From Sediminibacillus albus (GTDB lineage: Bacteria > Bacillota > Bacilli > Bacillales > Amphibacillaceae), in assembly GCF_900101125.1 (NCBI RefSeq), contig NZ_FNFL01000007.1, positions 120,833 to 184,832 on the forward strand: a stretch of DNA of 64,000 bases, given 5' to 3'. The position numbers and the translations under genes were made by a program. The notes beneath the pieces are model-generated. The model was not told where the DNA came from, ran no database searches, and saw only the letters and a list, made by a program, of their open reading frames with translations. The number at the start of each line of letters is the position of its first letter. The stretch's first letter is position 1. Positions 18,817-27,166 of the stretch are shown in pieces.

Positions 18817-18845
18817 TTGACACATAATGTTCACAATTATATAAT
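18817..18845 (+). promoter_or_regulatory. SigA promoter of the bmr leader
   Basis: A consensus -35 TTGACA (18817-18822), a 17-bp spacer and consensus -10 TATAAT (18840-18845). Transcription should begin near 18852, 30 bp before the leader peptide start. Such a strong promoter suits an attenuated operon. Confidence 0.88.
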
Positions 18846-18880
18846 TATGGAGCATTAATACGAAAGGAGGTCACGGACCA

Positions 18881-18964
18881 ATGAAAAAAGTAAACGTAAT
18901 TTTAGTTAATTTCATACCTTCTGTGGCCTCCAAGGAAACTCGTATGCCGATCACCCATTGCTGA
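18881..18964 (+). CDS. 27-residue leader peptide of the bmrCD-type operon
   Basis: A 27-codon reading frame (starts MKKVNVILVNFIP, ends MPITHC) behind a near-perfect ribosome binding site (AAAGGAGG, 18863-18870). It lies just after a consensus promoter and before a hairpin-plus-T-run. Its ribosome binding region (18866-18877) can pair with codons inside it (18920-18931), and those codons can instead pair with the left arm of the terminator (19006-19013). That is the layout of a ribosome-sensing attenuator. In B. subtilis, bmrCD is known to be controlled by translation of the leader peptide BmrB; this peptide is in the same position but shorter (BmrB is about 54 residues). Confidence 0.75.
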   Translation: MKKVNVILVNFIPSVASKETRMPITHC

Positions 18965-19005
18965 TTATGCTTGGTGTATGTGTACATATGAATATTTCTA
19001 ATTAC

Positions 19006-19036
19006 AGGTCACGATGATAAAATCCGTGGCTTTTTT
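19006..19036 (+). terminator. Attenuator terminator in the bmr leader
   Basis: AGGTCACG (19006-19013) pairs with CGTGGCTT (19025-19032, two G-T pairs), and a T-run follows immediately (19031-19036). The left arm also pairs with 18922-18929 inside the leader peptide frame, giving a mutually exclusive antiterminator. The 160 bases after it, up to the first exporter gene, hold no other convincing signal. Confidence 0.7.
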
Positions 19037-19197
19037 ATTTCTAATCGAAATGCACTCGTCTGCGGATGGGTGTATTTTTTTATGTAAAAAAGTTCCATTG
19101 TTTGCATCAAAAGCCTTGATAAAGAATAGACTCTTGTTTATCGCTGATGAGAGCGAGCGGGGTTTTATTATAAATATCATATCGGATGAGGAGGAGT

Positions 19198-21045
19198 ATG
19201 AATGAGAATGCATCAACAGAAAGCGGATATTTTGTTACAGGATTGGAAAGAGAGCGGTTAGCAAACTTAGCAAAGAAAAAGAAGCAGGTGACAAAAATGT
19301 TTAGTGTATTTAAAAAGTTAGATTGGTTTTTTAAACGTTATTGGAAAAGGTACAGCTTGGCAATTATTGCTTTAATTGTAGCTAGTCTGATTGACCTTAT
19401 CCCGCCGAAATTGGTAGGGATGGCTATAGATGAAATCCAATTTCAAACCTTCACATGGGAAAGAATGACAGAAGTCATCCTTATATATGGAATATTAATT
19501 ATCTTAAGTTATACTATATCCTTTCTATGGGACTATAACTTGTTTGGCGGCGCAGCTATTATGGAAAAGCTGATGCGCTCCAGGCTGATGAATCATTTTC
19601 TGAAAATGACGCCCACTTTTTATAGTAAATTCCGGACGGGAGATTTGATGGCAAGGAGTACCAATGATTTAAAGGCGATATCGATGACTACCGGATTTGG
19701 TGTCTTAACGTTGGTTGATTCAAGTATTTTCATGTTCATGATTATTGCGGTAATGGGATTGACCATCAGTTGGAAGTTGACGTTAACAGCGTTAATTCCG
19801 CTGCCAATTATGGCTGTAGTTATGCAAAAGTATGGAAACGTTATTCACAGCCGGTTTACCAAAGCCCAAGACGCCTTTGGTGATATGAATAACGAAGTAC
19901 TGGAATCTATACGCGGAGTCAGGGTGATCAGGGCCTTTGTCCAGGAGAGACAAGATGAGGCGCGATTCAATGCCATGACAGCTGATGTTTATCAGAAAAA
20001 CCTGGAAGTCGCTAAAGTAGATGCTCTATTTGAGCCTACGATGAAGATACTTGTCGGATTGTCTTATACAATTGGTCTAGGATATGGCGCTATGCTAGTT
20101 TTTCAAAACCAGTTGACGATTGGTGAGTTAGTGTCTTTCAATGTGTATTTGGGTATGCTGATTTGGCCAATGTTCGCGGTAGGGGAATTAATCAATGTTA
20201 TGCAGCGGGGTAATGCATCCCTGGACAGGGTCAATCAAACGCTCGACTATCAGGCTGACGTCAAAAGTCCGGTCAATCCGATGTCTATAAAGCTTCCAGG
20301 AGAAGTCGTTTTTGACAAAGTCGACTTTTCTTATCCGGGTAGCCAGCAAGCTAGTCTCCGTGATATCAGCTTTCGTGTGGCTGGCGGCCAAACGGTCGGT
20401 GTTGTAGGAAAAACAGGGGCAGGGAAAACAACCTTGTTCAAACAATTGCTGCGCGAGTATCCTGGTCTGCATGGAGATTTGAAAATCTCGGGAGTGTCGA
20501 TTAACAAGCTTGATTTAGACACAACTCGTAATTGGATTGGTTATGTACCCCAGGAACAAATTCTATTTTCTAAAACAATCAGGGAAAATATACAATTTGG
20601 CAAGCAGGGGGCAACGGACGAGGAAATCTTTAAGGTCATGGACATGGCTCATTTTCTCGAAGATATCAAAAGCCTGCCAAATGGATTGGATACGAAAGTT
20701 GGAGAGAGCGGTGTGACTCTTTCTGGCGGTCAAAAGCAGCGGGTAGCACTTGCCAGGGCTTTTATCAAAGAGCCGGAGATTCTCATTCTCGATGATGCTT
20801 TGTCAGCGGTTGATGGAAACACAGAAGCAAATATAATCAGCCACTTAAGAAAAGCGCGGCAAACCAAGACAACTTTTATTGCTGCCCACCGGTTATCGGC
20901 TGTCGAGCATGCTGATCTCATCCTGGTTATGGATAAAGGCAGGATTCTGGAAAAGGGTACACACGAACAATTACTAAAGATAGATGGTTGGTATGCTGCG
21001 CAATACCGTGCGCAGCAGCTTGAAGAACAGGAGGTGATCTCCTAA
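19198..21045 (+). CDS. bmrC: Heterodimeric multidrug ABC exporter subunit, BmrC-like
   Basis: An exporter half with an N-terminal six-helix membrane domain and a C-terminal ATPase domain. Walker A is GKTGAGKTT, the signature LSGGQKQR, and Walker B ILILDDALSAVD has Asp in place of the catalytic Glu, as expected for the degenerate site of BmrC. From MFSVFKKLDWFFKRYW onward it aligns from memory with B. subtilis BmrC residue 1. Two starts are possible: 19198 (GAGGAGGAG just upstream, 615 residues) and 19297 (AGGTGA upstream, 582 residues, matching the usual length). I list the longer one because of its stronger site. It pairs with the next gene, which overlaps its stop. Confidence 0.93.
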   Translation: MNENASTESGYFVTGLERERLANLAKKKKQVTKMFSVFKKLDWFFKRYWKRYSLAIIALIVASLIDLIPPKLVGMAIDEIQFQTFTWERMTEVILIYGILIILSYTISFLWDYNLFGGAAIMEKLMRSRLMNHFLKMTPTFYSKFRTGDLMARSTNDLKAISMTTGFGVLTLVDSSIFMFMIIAVMGLTISWKLTLTALIPLPIMAVVMQKYGNVIHSRFTKAQDAFGDMNNEVLESIRGVRVIRAFVQERQDEARFNAMTADVYQKNLEVAKVDALFEPTMKILVGLSYTIGLGYGAMLVFQNQLTIGELVSFNVYLGMLIWPMFAVGELINVMQRGNASLDRVNQTLDYQADVKSPVNPMSIKLPGEVVFDKVDFSYPGSQQASLRDISFRVAGGQTVGVVGKTGAGKTTLFKQLLREYPGLHGDLKISGVSINKLDLDTTRNWIGYVPQEQILFSKTIRENIQFGKQGATDEEIFKVMDMAHFLEDIKSLPNGLDTKVGESGVTLSGGQKQRVALARAFIKEPEILILDDALSAVDGNTEANIISHLRKARQTKTTFIAAHRLSAVEHADLILVMDKGRILEKGTHEQLLKIDGWYAAQYRAQQLEEQEVIS

Positions 21046-23078
21046 TGAAAGGTTCAACGGAAAAAAGATTGTTGAATTATGCAGTCAAATTTAAAAAAAC
21101 AATTTTAATTGGTCTCGTTTGTTTGGTCATAGCAGTCGCCCTCGAGCTAGCTGGACCATTTATAGCTAAACGAGTGATAGATGAACACATCACAGGAATT
21201 GAAACAACATGGCATCAAGTGGATGTCCAAGACGATAAATATACCGTTGCTTTTAATGGAGAATTATATAAAAGAGAAGACAGGCTGGCAAAGAATGAGC
21301 AATCCTTGGGAAAAGCCAGCCTGCTGCAAGTGGGAAGGTCTTATTACCTTACAAAATCAGAAGTGAGTCAATCGGGCGAAAGAAGTGTCGACAATGGGAT
21401 TGTCACAGTAGAAACTCCTGCCGGTAAGGAACAAGCAGAAGCAGAAAAGTTAACTGTTGCAGAGCTTTACCATTTTTTCAAGCCTGAGCAGGCACCGATT
21501 ATTTGGTTGTTAGTTTTATATGTAGCATTACTATTAATTGCGGCAATTTTTCAATTTGGAAAGACATATCTTTTGCAAAAGGCTTCCAATAAAGTGGTTG
21601 AGAGAATGCGTAATGATATCTTCAGCCATACCCAAGAAGTGCCTATCAATTATTATATAGATCAGCCTGCAGGGAAAATAGTAGCCCGTGTTACCAATGA
21701 TACCGAAGCGATTAGGGACTTATATGAGCGGGTTCTGTCTGTATTCGTGACGAGTATCATTTATATGGCTGGAATTTATACAGCGTTATTTTTATTGGAT
21801 TTCAGGCTGGCTGCGCTATGTTTGATTTTATTGCCGGTCATCTTTTTATGGATGAAGGTTTATAAGCACTTTGGCACCAAGTACAACAGGGTAGTTCGTT
21901 CGACTGTCAGTGAAATTAATGGGAACATTAATGAGTCGGTTAATGGTATGCCAATCATTCAAGCATACCAAAAGGAGAGCCAGGTGAGTTCGGAGTTCGA
22001 AAGAATGAACGAACGCCACTTTGACTACCAAAGAAAGCTGGTAAAGCTGAGCGCCCTAACTTCTCATAACCTTGTCAATGTTCTGCGTAATCTGGCTTTT
22101 GTAGCTTTTATCTGGTATTTTGGTTCCTCTTCATTAGGACTGGAAAGTGTAGTAACCGCTGGAATCTTATATGCGTTTGTTGATTATTTAACCCGTTTAT
22201 TCCATCCAGTTAACGATATCGTAAACCAACTGCCATTATTGGAGCAGGCTAGAGTGGCTGCATCACGAGTATTCGAGTTAATGGATGAACAGGGGGAAGC
22301 TGTAGATACACAGCCGATAGAAAAATATCAGGGGCATGTACAATTTGATTCTGTCTGGTTTTCCTATGGCAAAGAAGACTATGTCTTGAAAGACATAAAC
22401 CTGGACGTGCGGCCGGGAGAGACAGCAGCATTTGTCGGTCATACAGGGTCAGGTAAAAGTTCGATCATGAATCTATTGTTTCGTTTCTATGATCCTCAAC
22501 GAGGCAGGATTACGATTGATGGCAAGGATACTGGCCGCTTTTCCAGACAGCAAATCAGAAGCCATATGGGAATTGTTTTACAAGACCCGTTTTTGTTCAC
22601 TGGAACCGTTTTGTCGAATGTAACGATGAATGACCCGAATATTTCCCGGGAAATGGCGATAGATGCATTAAAAGCTGTCGGAGCTGATCGGTTTATTGAT
22701 CGATTACCTGCAAAATACGACGAGACTGTCAAAGAGGGAGGCGGTACGTTTTCGATGGGGGAACGCCAGCTTATTTCATTTGCCAGGGCGCTAGCCTTTG
22801 ATCCGTCTATTTTAATCCTCGACGAAGCGACAGCAAATATCGATACAGAAACGGAAAATCTAATCCAGCAAGCACTTGATGTGTTGAAAAAGGGACGCAC
22901 AACTTTAATTATCGCGCACAGACTGTCGACCATTCAGCAGGCAGATAAGATATACGTCTTAGACCATGGTACAATAAAAGAAGAAGGCAACCATCAGAGG
23001 CTGTTAGAGCAAAAAGGTCTTTACTACCAAATGTATCAAATGCAGCAAGGAAAATTAAAAGAACAGGTTGTCTCCTAA
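21045..23078 (+). CDS. bmrD: Heterodimeric multidrug ABC exporter subunit, BmrD-like
   Basis: A 677-residue partner of the preceding subunit. It has the BmrD-specific insertion of about 95 residues outside the membrane between helices 1 and 2 (residues about 45-140), then the remaining helices and an ATPase domain. Walker A is GHTGSGKSS, the signature reads FSMGERQ (SSGERQ in BmrD) and Walker B ILILDEATANID keeps the catalytic Glu. Length matches B. subtilis BmrD (673). The ATG overlaps the stop of bmrC (TAATG). Together they form an ATP-driven drug/metabolite exporter. Confidence 0.95.
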   Translation: MKGSTEKRLLNYAVKFKKTILIGLVCLVIAVALELAGPFIAKRVIDEHITGIETTWHQVDVQDDKYTVAFNGELYKREDRLAKNEQSLGKASLLQVGRSYYLTKSEVSQSGERSVDNGIVTVETPAGKEQAEAEKLTVAELYHFFKPEQAPIIWLLVLYVALLLIAAIFQFGKTYLLQKASNKVVERMRNDIFSHTQEVPINYYIDQPAGKIVARVTNDTEAIRDLYERVLSVFVTSIIYMAGIYTALFLLDFRLAALCLILLPVIFLWMKVYKHFGTKYNRVVRSTVSEINGNINESVNGMPIIQAYQKESQVSSEFERMNERHFDYQRKLVKLSALTSHNLVNVLRNLAFVAFIWYFGSSSLGLESVVTAGILYAFVDYLTRLFHPVNDIVNQLPLLEQARVAASRVFELMDEQGEAVDTQPIEKYQGHVQFDSVWFSYGKEDYVLKDINLDVRPGETAAFVGHTGSGKSSIMNLLFRFYDPQRGRITIDGKDTGRFSRQQIRSHMGIVLQDPFLFTGTVLSNVTMNDPNISREMAIDALKAVGADRFIDRLPAKYDETVKEGGGTFSMGERQLISFARALAFDPSILILDEATANIDTETENLIQQALDVLKKGRTTLIIAHRLSTIQQADKIYVLDHGTIKEEGNHQRLLEQKGLYYQMYQMQQGKLKEQVVS

Positions 23079-23101
23079 TCTCGTTTGCATGAGGTGAATG
23101 G

Positions 23102-23926
23102 ATGAATAAATCAGATGAGGAAAAACACGATATTATCGATGAGGATTTATATGAAGATATTCCCGAGGAAGAATTGCTGGAGATTTTAGACGAAGAAAAA
23201 CGAAAAGCAATCAAGGCACAAGCAGACAAAGAAGCGAAACCAAAGCGCCCTTTTCCCAAATGGGCGTTTTGGCTAATTGCAGTAGCGATGATGATTAATG
23301 TAATTGCATTATTGCCTAATACGGTATCAGTCCCGGCAGTAAATTTCCTAATTACTTCGGCAAAATTATCACAGGACGATCAAGTCAGCGCATATAAACA
23401 GTCGGTGGTAGTAATTGAGGCGGGGGATAGCCGGGGCACAGGTTTTTCTATATCTGCCGACGGGAAAATTTTGACAAATCATCATGTGATAGAAGACGAA
23501 CGTAGGATATTGGCTGCTTATCCTGAAGATGGATTGTTTGATGCTGAAGTAATAGCAAGCTACCCTGATATCGATTTGGCTGTATTACAAGTGAAGGCGG
23601 AGGGTTTGCCGTACTTAGACTTAGCGAATGACAGTGACTTCACCGCAAGGGAGCATATCCATTTCATCGGCAACCCCTTACGTTTTCAGGGGATTGCTAA
23701 CGAAGGCGAAATAATTGGTTATACCGAGTTAGACAGCTGGGACCAGCAGGTGATGATGCTGGAAGCCCCTGTTTATCGGGGAAATAGTGGAAGCCCAGTA
23801 ATTAATAGCGAAGGAGCTGTGATTGGAGTGGTGTTTGCCACCCTGGACCATGAGGGACACGGAAAGGTTGGTTTAGCAGTTCCAATCGATTATTTTCACG
23901 AAAAGCAAAGCAACCATGAAACATAA
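23102..23926 (+). CDS. Membrane-anchored trypsin-like serine protease
   Basis: A 274-residue protease of the HtrA/trypsin-2 type without a PDZ domain. An acidic, coiled N terminus (residues 1-50) is followed by one membrane segment (about 53-71) and an outside protease domain. The triad is His128 (TNHHV), Asp158 (DIDLAVL) and Ser229 (GNSGSP). GAGGTGAATGG precedes the ATG, 23 bp after bmrD, so it may be read from the same transcript. Without a PDZ domain, substrate choice must rest on the protease domain itself. Substrates are unknown. Confidence 0.92.
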   Translation: MNKSDEEKHDIIDEDLYEDIPEEELLEILDEEKRKAIKAQADKEAKPKRPFPKWAFWLIAVAMMINVIALLPNTVSVPAVNFLITSAKLSQDDQVSAYKQSVVVIEAGDSRGTGFSISADGKILTNHHVIEDERRILAAYPEDGLFDAEVIASYPDIDLAVLQVKAEGLPYLDLANDSDFTAREHIHFIGNPLRFQGIANEGEIIGYTELDSWDQQVMMLEAPVYRGNSGSPVINSEGAVIGVVFATLDHEGHGKVGLAVPIDYFHEKQSNHET

Positions 23927-24049
23927 CTTGTTGATATGCGCGCGTCTTATGCTGAATTGAGCGAAATCTGATCCGTTCTGCTTCTTGCTGGTTGCGTTTC
24001 ATGTGTGGACAGGAAGGGTATATTTTTATAAAAGCCAGGAGGGATTACT

Positions 24050-24817
24050 ATTTTACACTATGCTTCTTCGATTGAGAGCTACCAGCTTCAGGCCAGTGAT
24101 GGGGAGCTGGGAAAGGTGAAGGAACTGTACTTTGATGATACGCAGTGGGCAATCCGCTATCTTGGCGTTGACACAAGAAAGTGGCTTCCAGGCAGACGCG
24201 TACTCTTATCCCCGAGCTCTTTTACTAAAATTGACCCGGATAACCAAACGGTTCACGTATCAAATGATAAAGAAACAGTGAGAAACAGTCCTTCTTTGGA
24301 GGAGGCCAGTTCGATGACGCCAAGTTATGAAGTGGCGTTGACTAGATATTATGGCTGGACACCTTATTGGACTGGAGGTTTGCTTTGGGGAAGGCAAGAT
24401 GTACCTTTAGTTGGAACCGTCGATGAAAAGCTTCCAGACAGGCCGGAAGATGAGAGCGCAGATTTGGCGGATGAGATTACCCATAATCTCCGGGAGATTG
24501 ATGAGTTAAAAGAATCCTTCACTGTGCATGCCTCGGATGGGAAAATAGGTAAAATAGATGATGTAGTCATTGATGATAATAATTGGAAATTACGCTACTT
24601 GGTCGTGGAAACCGGTCAGGATTATAGATGGAAATACGTGTTGCTGTCACCTGATTGGACTCAATCAGTAGATTGGGTGGATAATAATATTTATCTCGAT
24701 GTAACATTAGAGGTAGTCAGAACTGGCCCAGGTATCCAAGAGAAAGGCGATATCTCCAGGCAGTACGAACAAGAGCTCCACACAGCATACGGAAAAGCAA
24801 GCTATTGGAATTATTAA
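24050..24817 (+). CDS. PRC-barrel domain protein, probable ATT start
   Basis: A 255-residue protein with two PRC-barrel domains: YQLQASDGELGKVKELYFDD... and FTVHASDGKIGKIDDVVIDD.... PRC barrels are small beta domains found in RNA-processing, photosynthesis and envelope-associated proteins; the role here is unknown. The first domain begins upstream of the first ATG/GTG/TTG in frame (GTG 24116). The only candidate that keeps it whole is ATT at 24050, placed 6 bases after a perfect AGGAGGG (24037-24043); a stop at 24029 closes the frame. ATT is a rare but known start codon (infC). An ATG-to-ATT change or a sequencing error are alternatives. Confidence 0.82.
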   Translation: MLHYASSIESYQLQASDGELGKVKELYFDDTQWAIRYLGVDTRKWLPGRRVLLSPSSFTKIDPDNQTVHVSNDKETVRNSPSLEEASSMTPSYEVALTRYYGWTPYWTGGLLWGRQDVPLVGTVDEKLPDRPEDESADLADEITHNLREIDELKESFTVHASDGKIGKIDDVVIDDNNWKLRYLVVETGQDYRWKYVLLSPDWTQSVDWVDNNIYLDVTLEVVRTGPGIQEKGDISRQYEQELHTAYGKASYWNY

Positions 24818-24819
24818 GC

Positions 24820-24852
24820 AAAAAGGAACAGCACATTGCTGTTCCTTTTTTA
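24820..24852 (+). terminator. Terminator of the PRC-barrel gene
   Basis: AAAAAGGAACAGCA pairs with TGCTGTTCCTTTTT around a 3-base loop and runs into a T-tract. Confidence 0.93.
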
Positions 24853-25047
24853 CTGTTAAGAGGTGAATTTCAACTAAAATCAGCGAGGATATCCATTATT
24901 TTGTAACATCATGACAACTTTTTAAACAAATTGTAATCTTCCTGTGATAGCTTCTGAAGCACAGTTTCTGTATCATTAATCATATTAAAGATAATGGAGA
25001 TTAACATGCAGATAAAAACAGTAAATAAACTTAAATTAAAACAAAAA

Positions 25048-25076
25048 ACACCCATAAAAACCCTGCTATTATCGAA
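25048..25076 (+). promoter_or_regulatory. Candidate SigI-dependent autoregulatory promoter
   Basis: An A-tract followed by ACCCAT (25050-25055), 17 bases, then CGAA (25073-25076). This resembles the reported SigI consensus (ACCCCC -35 with preceding As, CGAA -10). It lies 28 bp before the sigI start. sigI-rsgI operons are known to be autoregulated; the match here is partial. Confidence 0.5.
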
Positions 25077-25103
25077 ATCTATAAAGGCTGGAGGTGATGA
25101 AGG

Positions 25104-25838
25104 TTGATCGGTCATCGCTCTGCTATAAAGGAAAGACCTAGTTTAGAACAACAAGTTACGATGGTACAGAACGGAGATGAGGAAATACAAAATAGCTTAT
25201 TACAAGCTTATCAACCTTTTATTGCCAAAAGCGTTTCTGATGTATGTAAGAGGTATATAGATCCCCAGACGGATGACGAATTCAGTATAGGTCTGCTTGC
25301 TTTTAATGAAGCGATGTTGTCCTATTCTGCTGATAAAGGAAGTTCTTTTTTATCTTTTGCACGCCTGGTAGTGAAGCGGCGGGTAATTGATTATATTAGA
25401 CAGGAAAAGAATAAGTCTGCTCCGGCTTCCTTTGATGAGCCTTTGGAAGATGCCCAAATGGAAAATCCGACCGAAATTACTGCTGCTAAATTTGTATACT
25501 CGAATGAGTTAGACAGCTGGTACCGCCGTGAGGAAATAAAGGATTTGCAAGCGAAGCTAAAAGAATATAAGTTATCTTTTGAGGAACTTACCAATGTATC
25601 TCCAAAGCATCGGGATGCCAGAGAGTCAGCAATCCATGTTGCCAAAGTGCTTTTCTCTTGCGATAATTTAAGGAGTTATGTCTTGCAAAAGAAAAAAATA
25701 CCAATTAAACATCTGATCAACCGTGTGGATGTCAGCAAAAAAACGCTGGAGAGAAACCGTAAGTATATATTGGCGATATTTATCATCCTTAATGGAGATT
25801 ATATTTATTTAAAAGATTACTTAAAGGGGTTGGGTTAG
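25104..25838 (+). CDS. sigI: RNA polymerase sigma factor SigI
   Basis: A 244-residue alternative sigma factor of the SigI group, which in B. subtilis answers heat and cell-wall stress and in clostridia senses polysaccharides through RsgI. The N-terminal region 2 reads QNSLLQAYQPFIAKSV...DEFSIGLLAFNEAMLSYSADKGSSFLSFARLVVKRRVIDYIRQEKN. The SigI-specific C-terminal domain (SFEELTNVSPKHRDARESAIHVAKVL) follows. It starts at TTG (25104), eight bases after GGAGGTGAT. It runs directly into rsgI. Confidence 0.95.
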   Translation: MIGHRSAIKERPSLEQQVTMVQNGDEEIQNSLLQAYQPFIAKSVSDVCKRYIDPQTDDEFSIGLLAFNEAMLSYSADKGSSFLSFARLVVKRRVIDYIRQEKNKSAPASFDEPLEDAQMENPTEITAAKFVYSNELDSWYRREEIKDLQAKLKEYKLSFEELTNVSPKHRDARESAIHVAKVLFSCDNLRSYVLQKKKIPIKHLINRVDVSKKTLERNRKYILAIFIILNGDYIYLKDYLKGLG

Positions 25839-25855
25839 TGAAAAGAGGAGTTATC

Positions 25856-27004
25856 ATGGAACGGCACCGCCATTACATGATTGTAATGGATAGAGACGGG
25901 GTATTCCGCAAAGCTCAGCCAATCAGCCATGGTGAAATCGGGGCTGAGGTTGTTTATGAGCCGAAGGAATCGAGCCGTATCCATAACTTTTTGTTTACTG
26001 GTAAATCAGTGAATAATCGAACGAAAATTGCCGCAATGACAGTCATGCTATTGTTGATTACCTTCCCCCTATATGCTTGGTATAATGGGGATACGGCTTA
26101 TGCCTATGTCAATGTCGACATTAATCCAAGTATGGAAATGGAAGTTAATGAGGCACTGAAGGTAAAGGATATTCAGCCTTTAAATGAGGATGCGGAAATG
26201 ATTCTTGCCGAATTAGGCGACCAATGGAAGAATAAAACAGTGGAGGAAGTTACCGCCCAAGTTATTGACCAGGGACGCAAAGATCAATTAATTGAAGGGG
26301 AAAATGTTGTCATTATTGGTGTCAGTTATCTGGAAGGACCGTTAAAGGATAAGCACATTACCAAGGTTCTCGATGAATACTTCCGTGACCATCCAGATGA
26401 AGGGCTGGACGTTGCCACATTTGAAGTACCGGAAGAAATTCGCAAAGCCGCTAATATCCAGGACAAGTCTATGAACCAAATGTTTGCAGAAGAGGTTGAA
26501 AATGATCAAAGCTCTCCGCCGGCTGATTCCAAAATGGATGATCAGGAAAGAGATATCATACAATCATTTTATAATAAGCAAAGTGATCATGAGATAGAGG
26601 AAAGCGCTGGAGAAACAGATGATACAAAACCTAATGCTGTGAAACAGAAGAGCAATGGAAAGGATAATGGCAACAGTAATCAACCCCGGGTTGATTCCGC
26701 CCAGAAAGCAAACCGAGATCAACACCAGAAAATGATGGCAGCTGAAAAGAAAGCCGGGCAGCATTCCAAATTATCCAAGAAGGAAGAAAAAAACTCAGAG
26801 CCATCAAAACAGAAATCAGCGAAACTGAAAAAACATAAAGACAAAAATAGTAAGGGAGAACAGCAGGAGAATAAACAGTTAAAGAGCAAGCAAAAACAGG
26901 AAAAGCAAAAGAATAAGAACAAACACAAACAGAATAAACAGAAGCAAAACGATGGCTCAAACAAACATAAAAGAGATAAAGGAAAAAACCATAATAAACA
27001 TTAA
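25856..27004 (+). CDS. rsgI: Anti-sigma-I factor RsgI
   Basis: A 382-residue membrane protein that holds SigI inactive. The N-terminal RsgI domain (HRHYMIVMDRDGVFRKAQP) binds SigI. One membrane segment lies near residues 60-78, followed by an outside domain (AYVNVDINPSMEMEVNEALKVKDIQPLN) and then from about residue 215 a long low-complexity tail extremely rich in Lys, Gln and Asn. Start 25856 has AGAGGAG upstream; GTG 25838, which overlaps the sigI stop, is the alternative. The tail is strongly basic and might contact cell-wall polymers; no carbohydrate-binding module is visible. Confidence 0.93.
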   Translation: MERHRHYMIVMDRDGVFRKAQPISHGEIGAEVVYEPKESSRIHNFLFTGKSVNNRTKIAAMTVMLLLITFPLYAWYNGDTAYAYVNVDINPSMEMEVNEALKVKDIQPLNEDAEMILAELGDQWKNKTVEEVTAQVIDQGRKDQLIEGENVVIIGVSYLEGPLKDKHITKVLDEYFRDHPDEGLDVATFEVPEEIRKAANIQDKSMNQMFAEEVENDQSSPPADSKMDDQERDIIQSFYNKQSDHEIEESAGETDDTKPNAVKQKSNGKDNGNSNQPRVDSAQKANRDQHQKMMAAEKKAGQHSKLSKKEEKNSEPSKQKSAKLKKHKDKNSKGEQQENKQLKSKQKQEKQKNKNKHKQNKQKQNDGSNKHKRDKGKNHNKH

Positions 27005-27024
27005 ATCGGCTCGCTCTGATTGTT

Positions 27025-27057
27025 AAAGCTCTTACCACATGCGGATAAGGGCTTTTT
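27025..27057 (+). terminator. Terminator of the sigI-rsgI operon
   Basis: AAAGCTCTTA (27025-27034) pairs with TAAGGGCTTT (27046-27055, one G-T pair), followed by TTT. Confidence 0.8.
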
Positions 27058-27166
27058 GTCGTTGCAATGAAATGATAATTGCTTATATTTGGTCGGTACT
27101 TCCCAATCAAGTACAATTAAAGATGTAAACATCAAATCATTTAACAACAAAAGGGAGCTGCCTATT

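Noticed and set aside
19014..19205. A 63-codon frame between the bmr attenuator and bmrC
   Set aside because: Its ATG lies in the loop of the terminator hairpin without a Shine-Dalgarno. The upstream 27-codon frame is the better leader peptide. I keep it only as a remote possibility of a second leader.
26631..27116. A 161-codon minus-strand frame opposite rsgI
   Set aside because: It is the antisense of the Lys/Gln-rich tail and adjacent spacer; codon pattern and position indicate a shadow.
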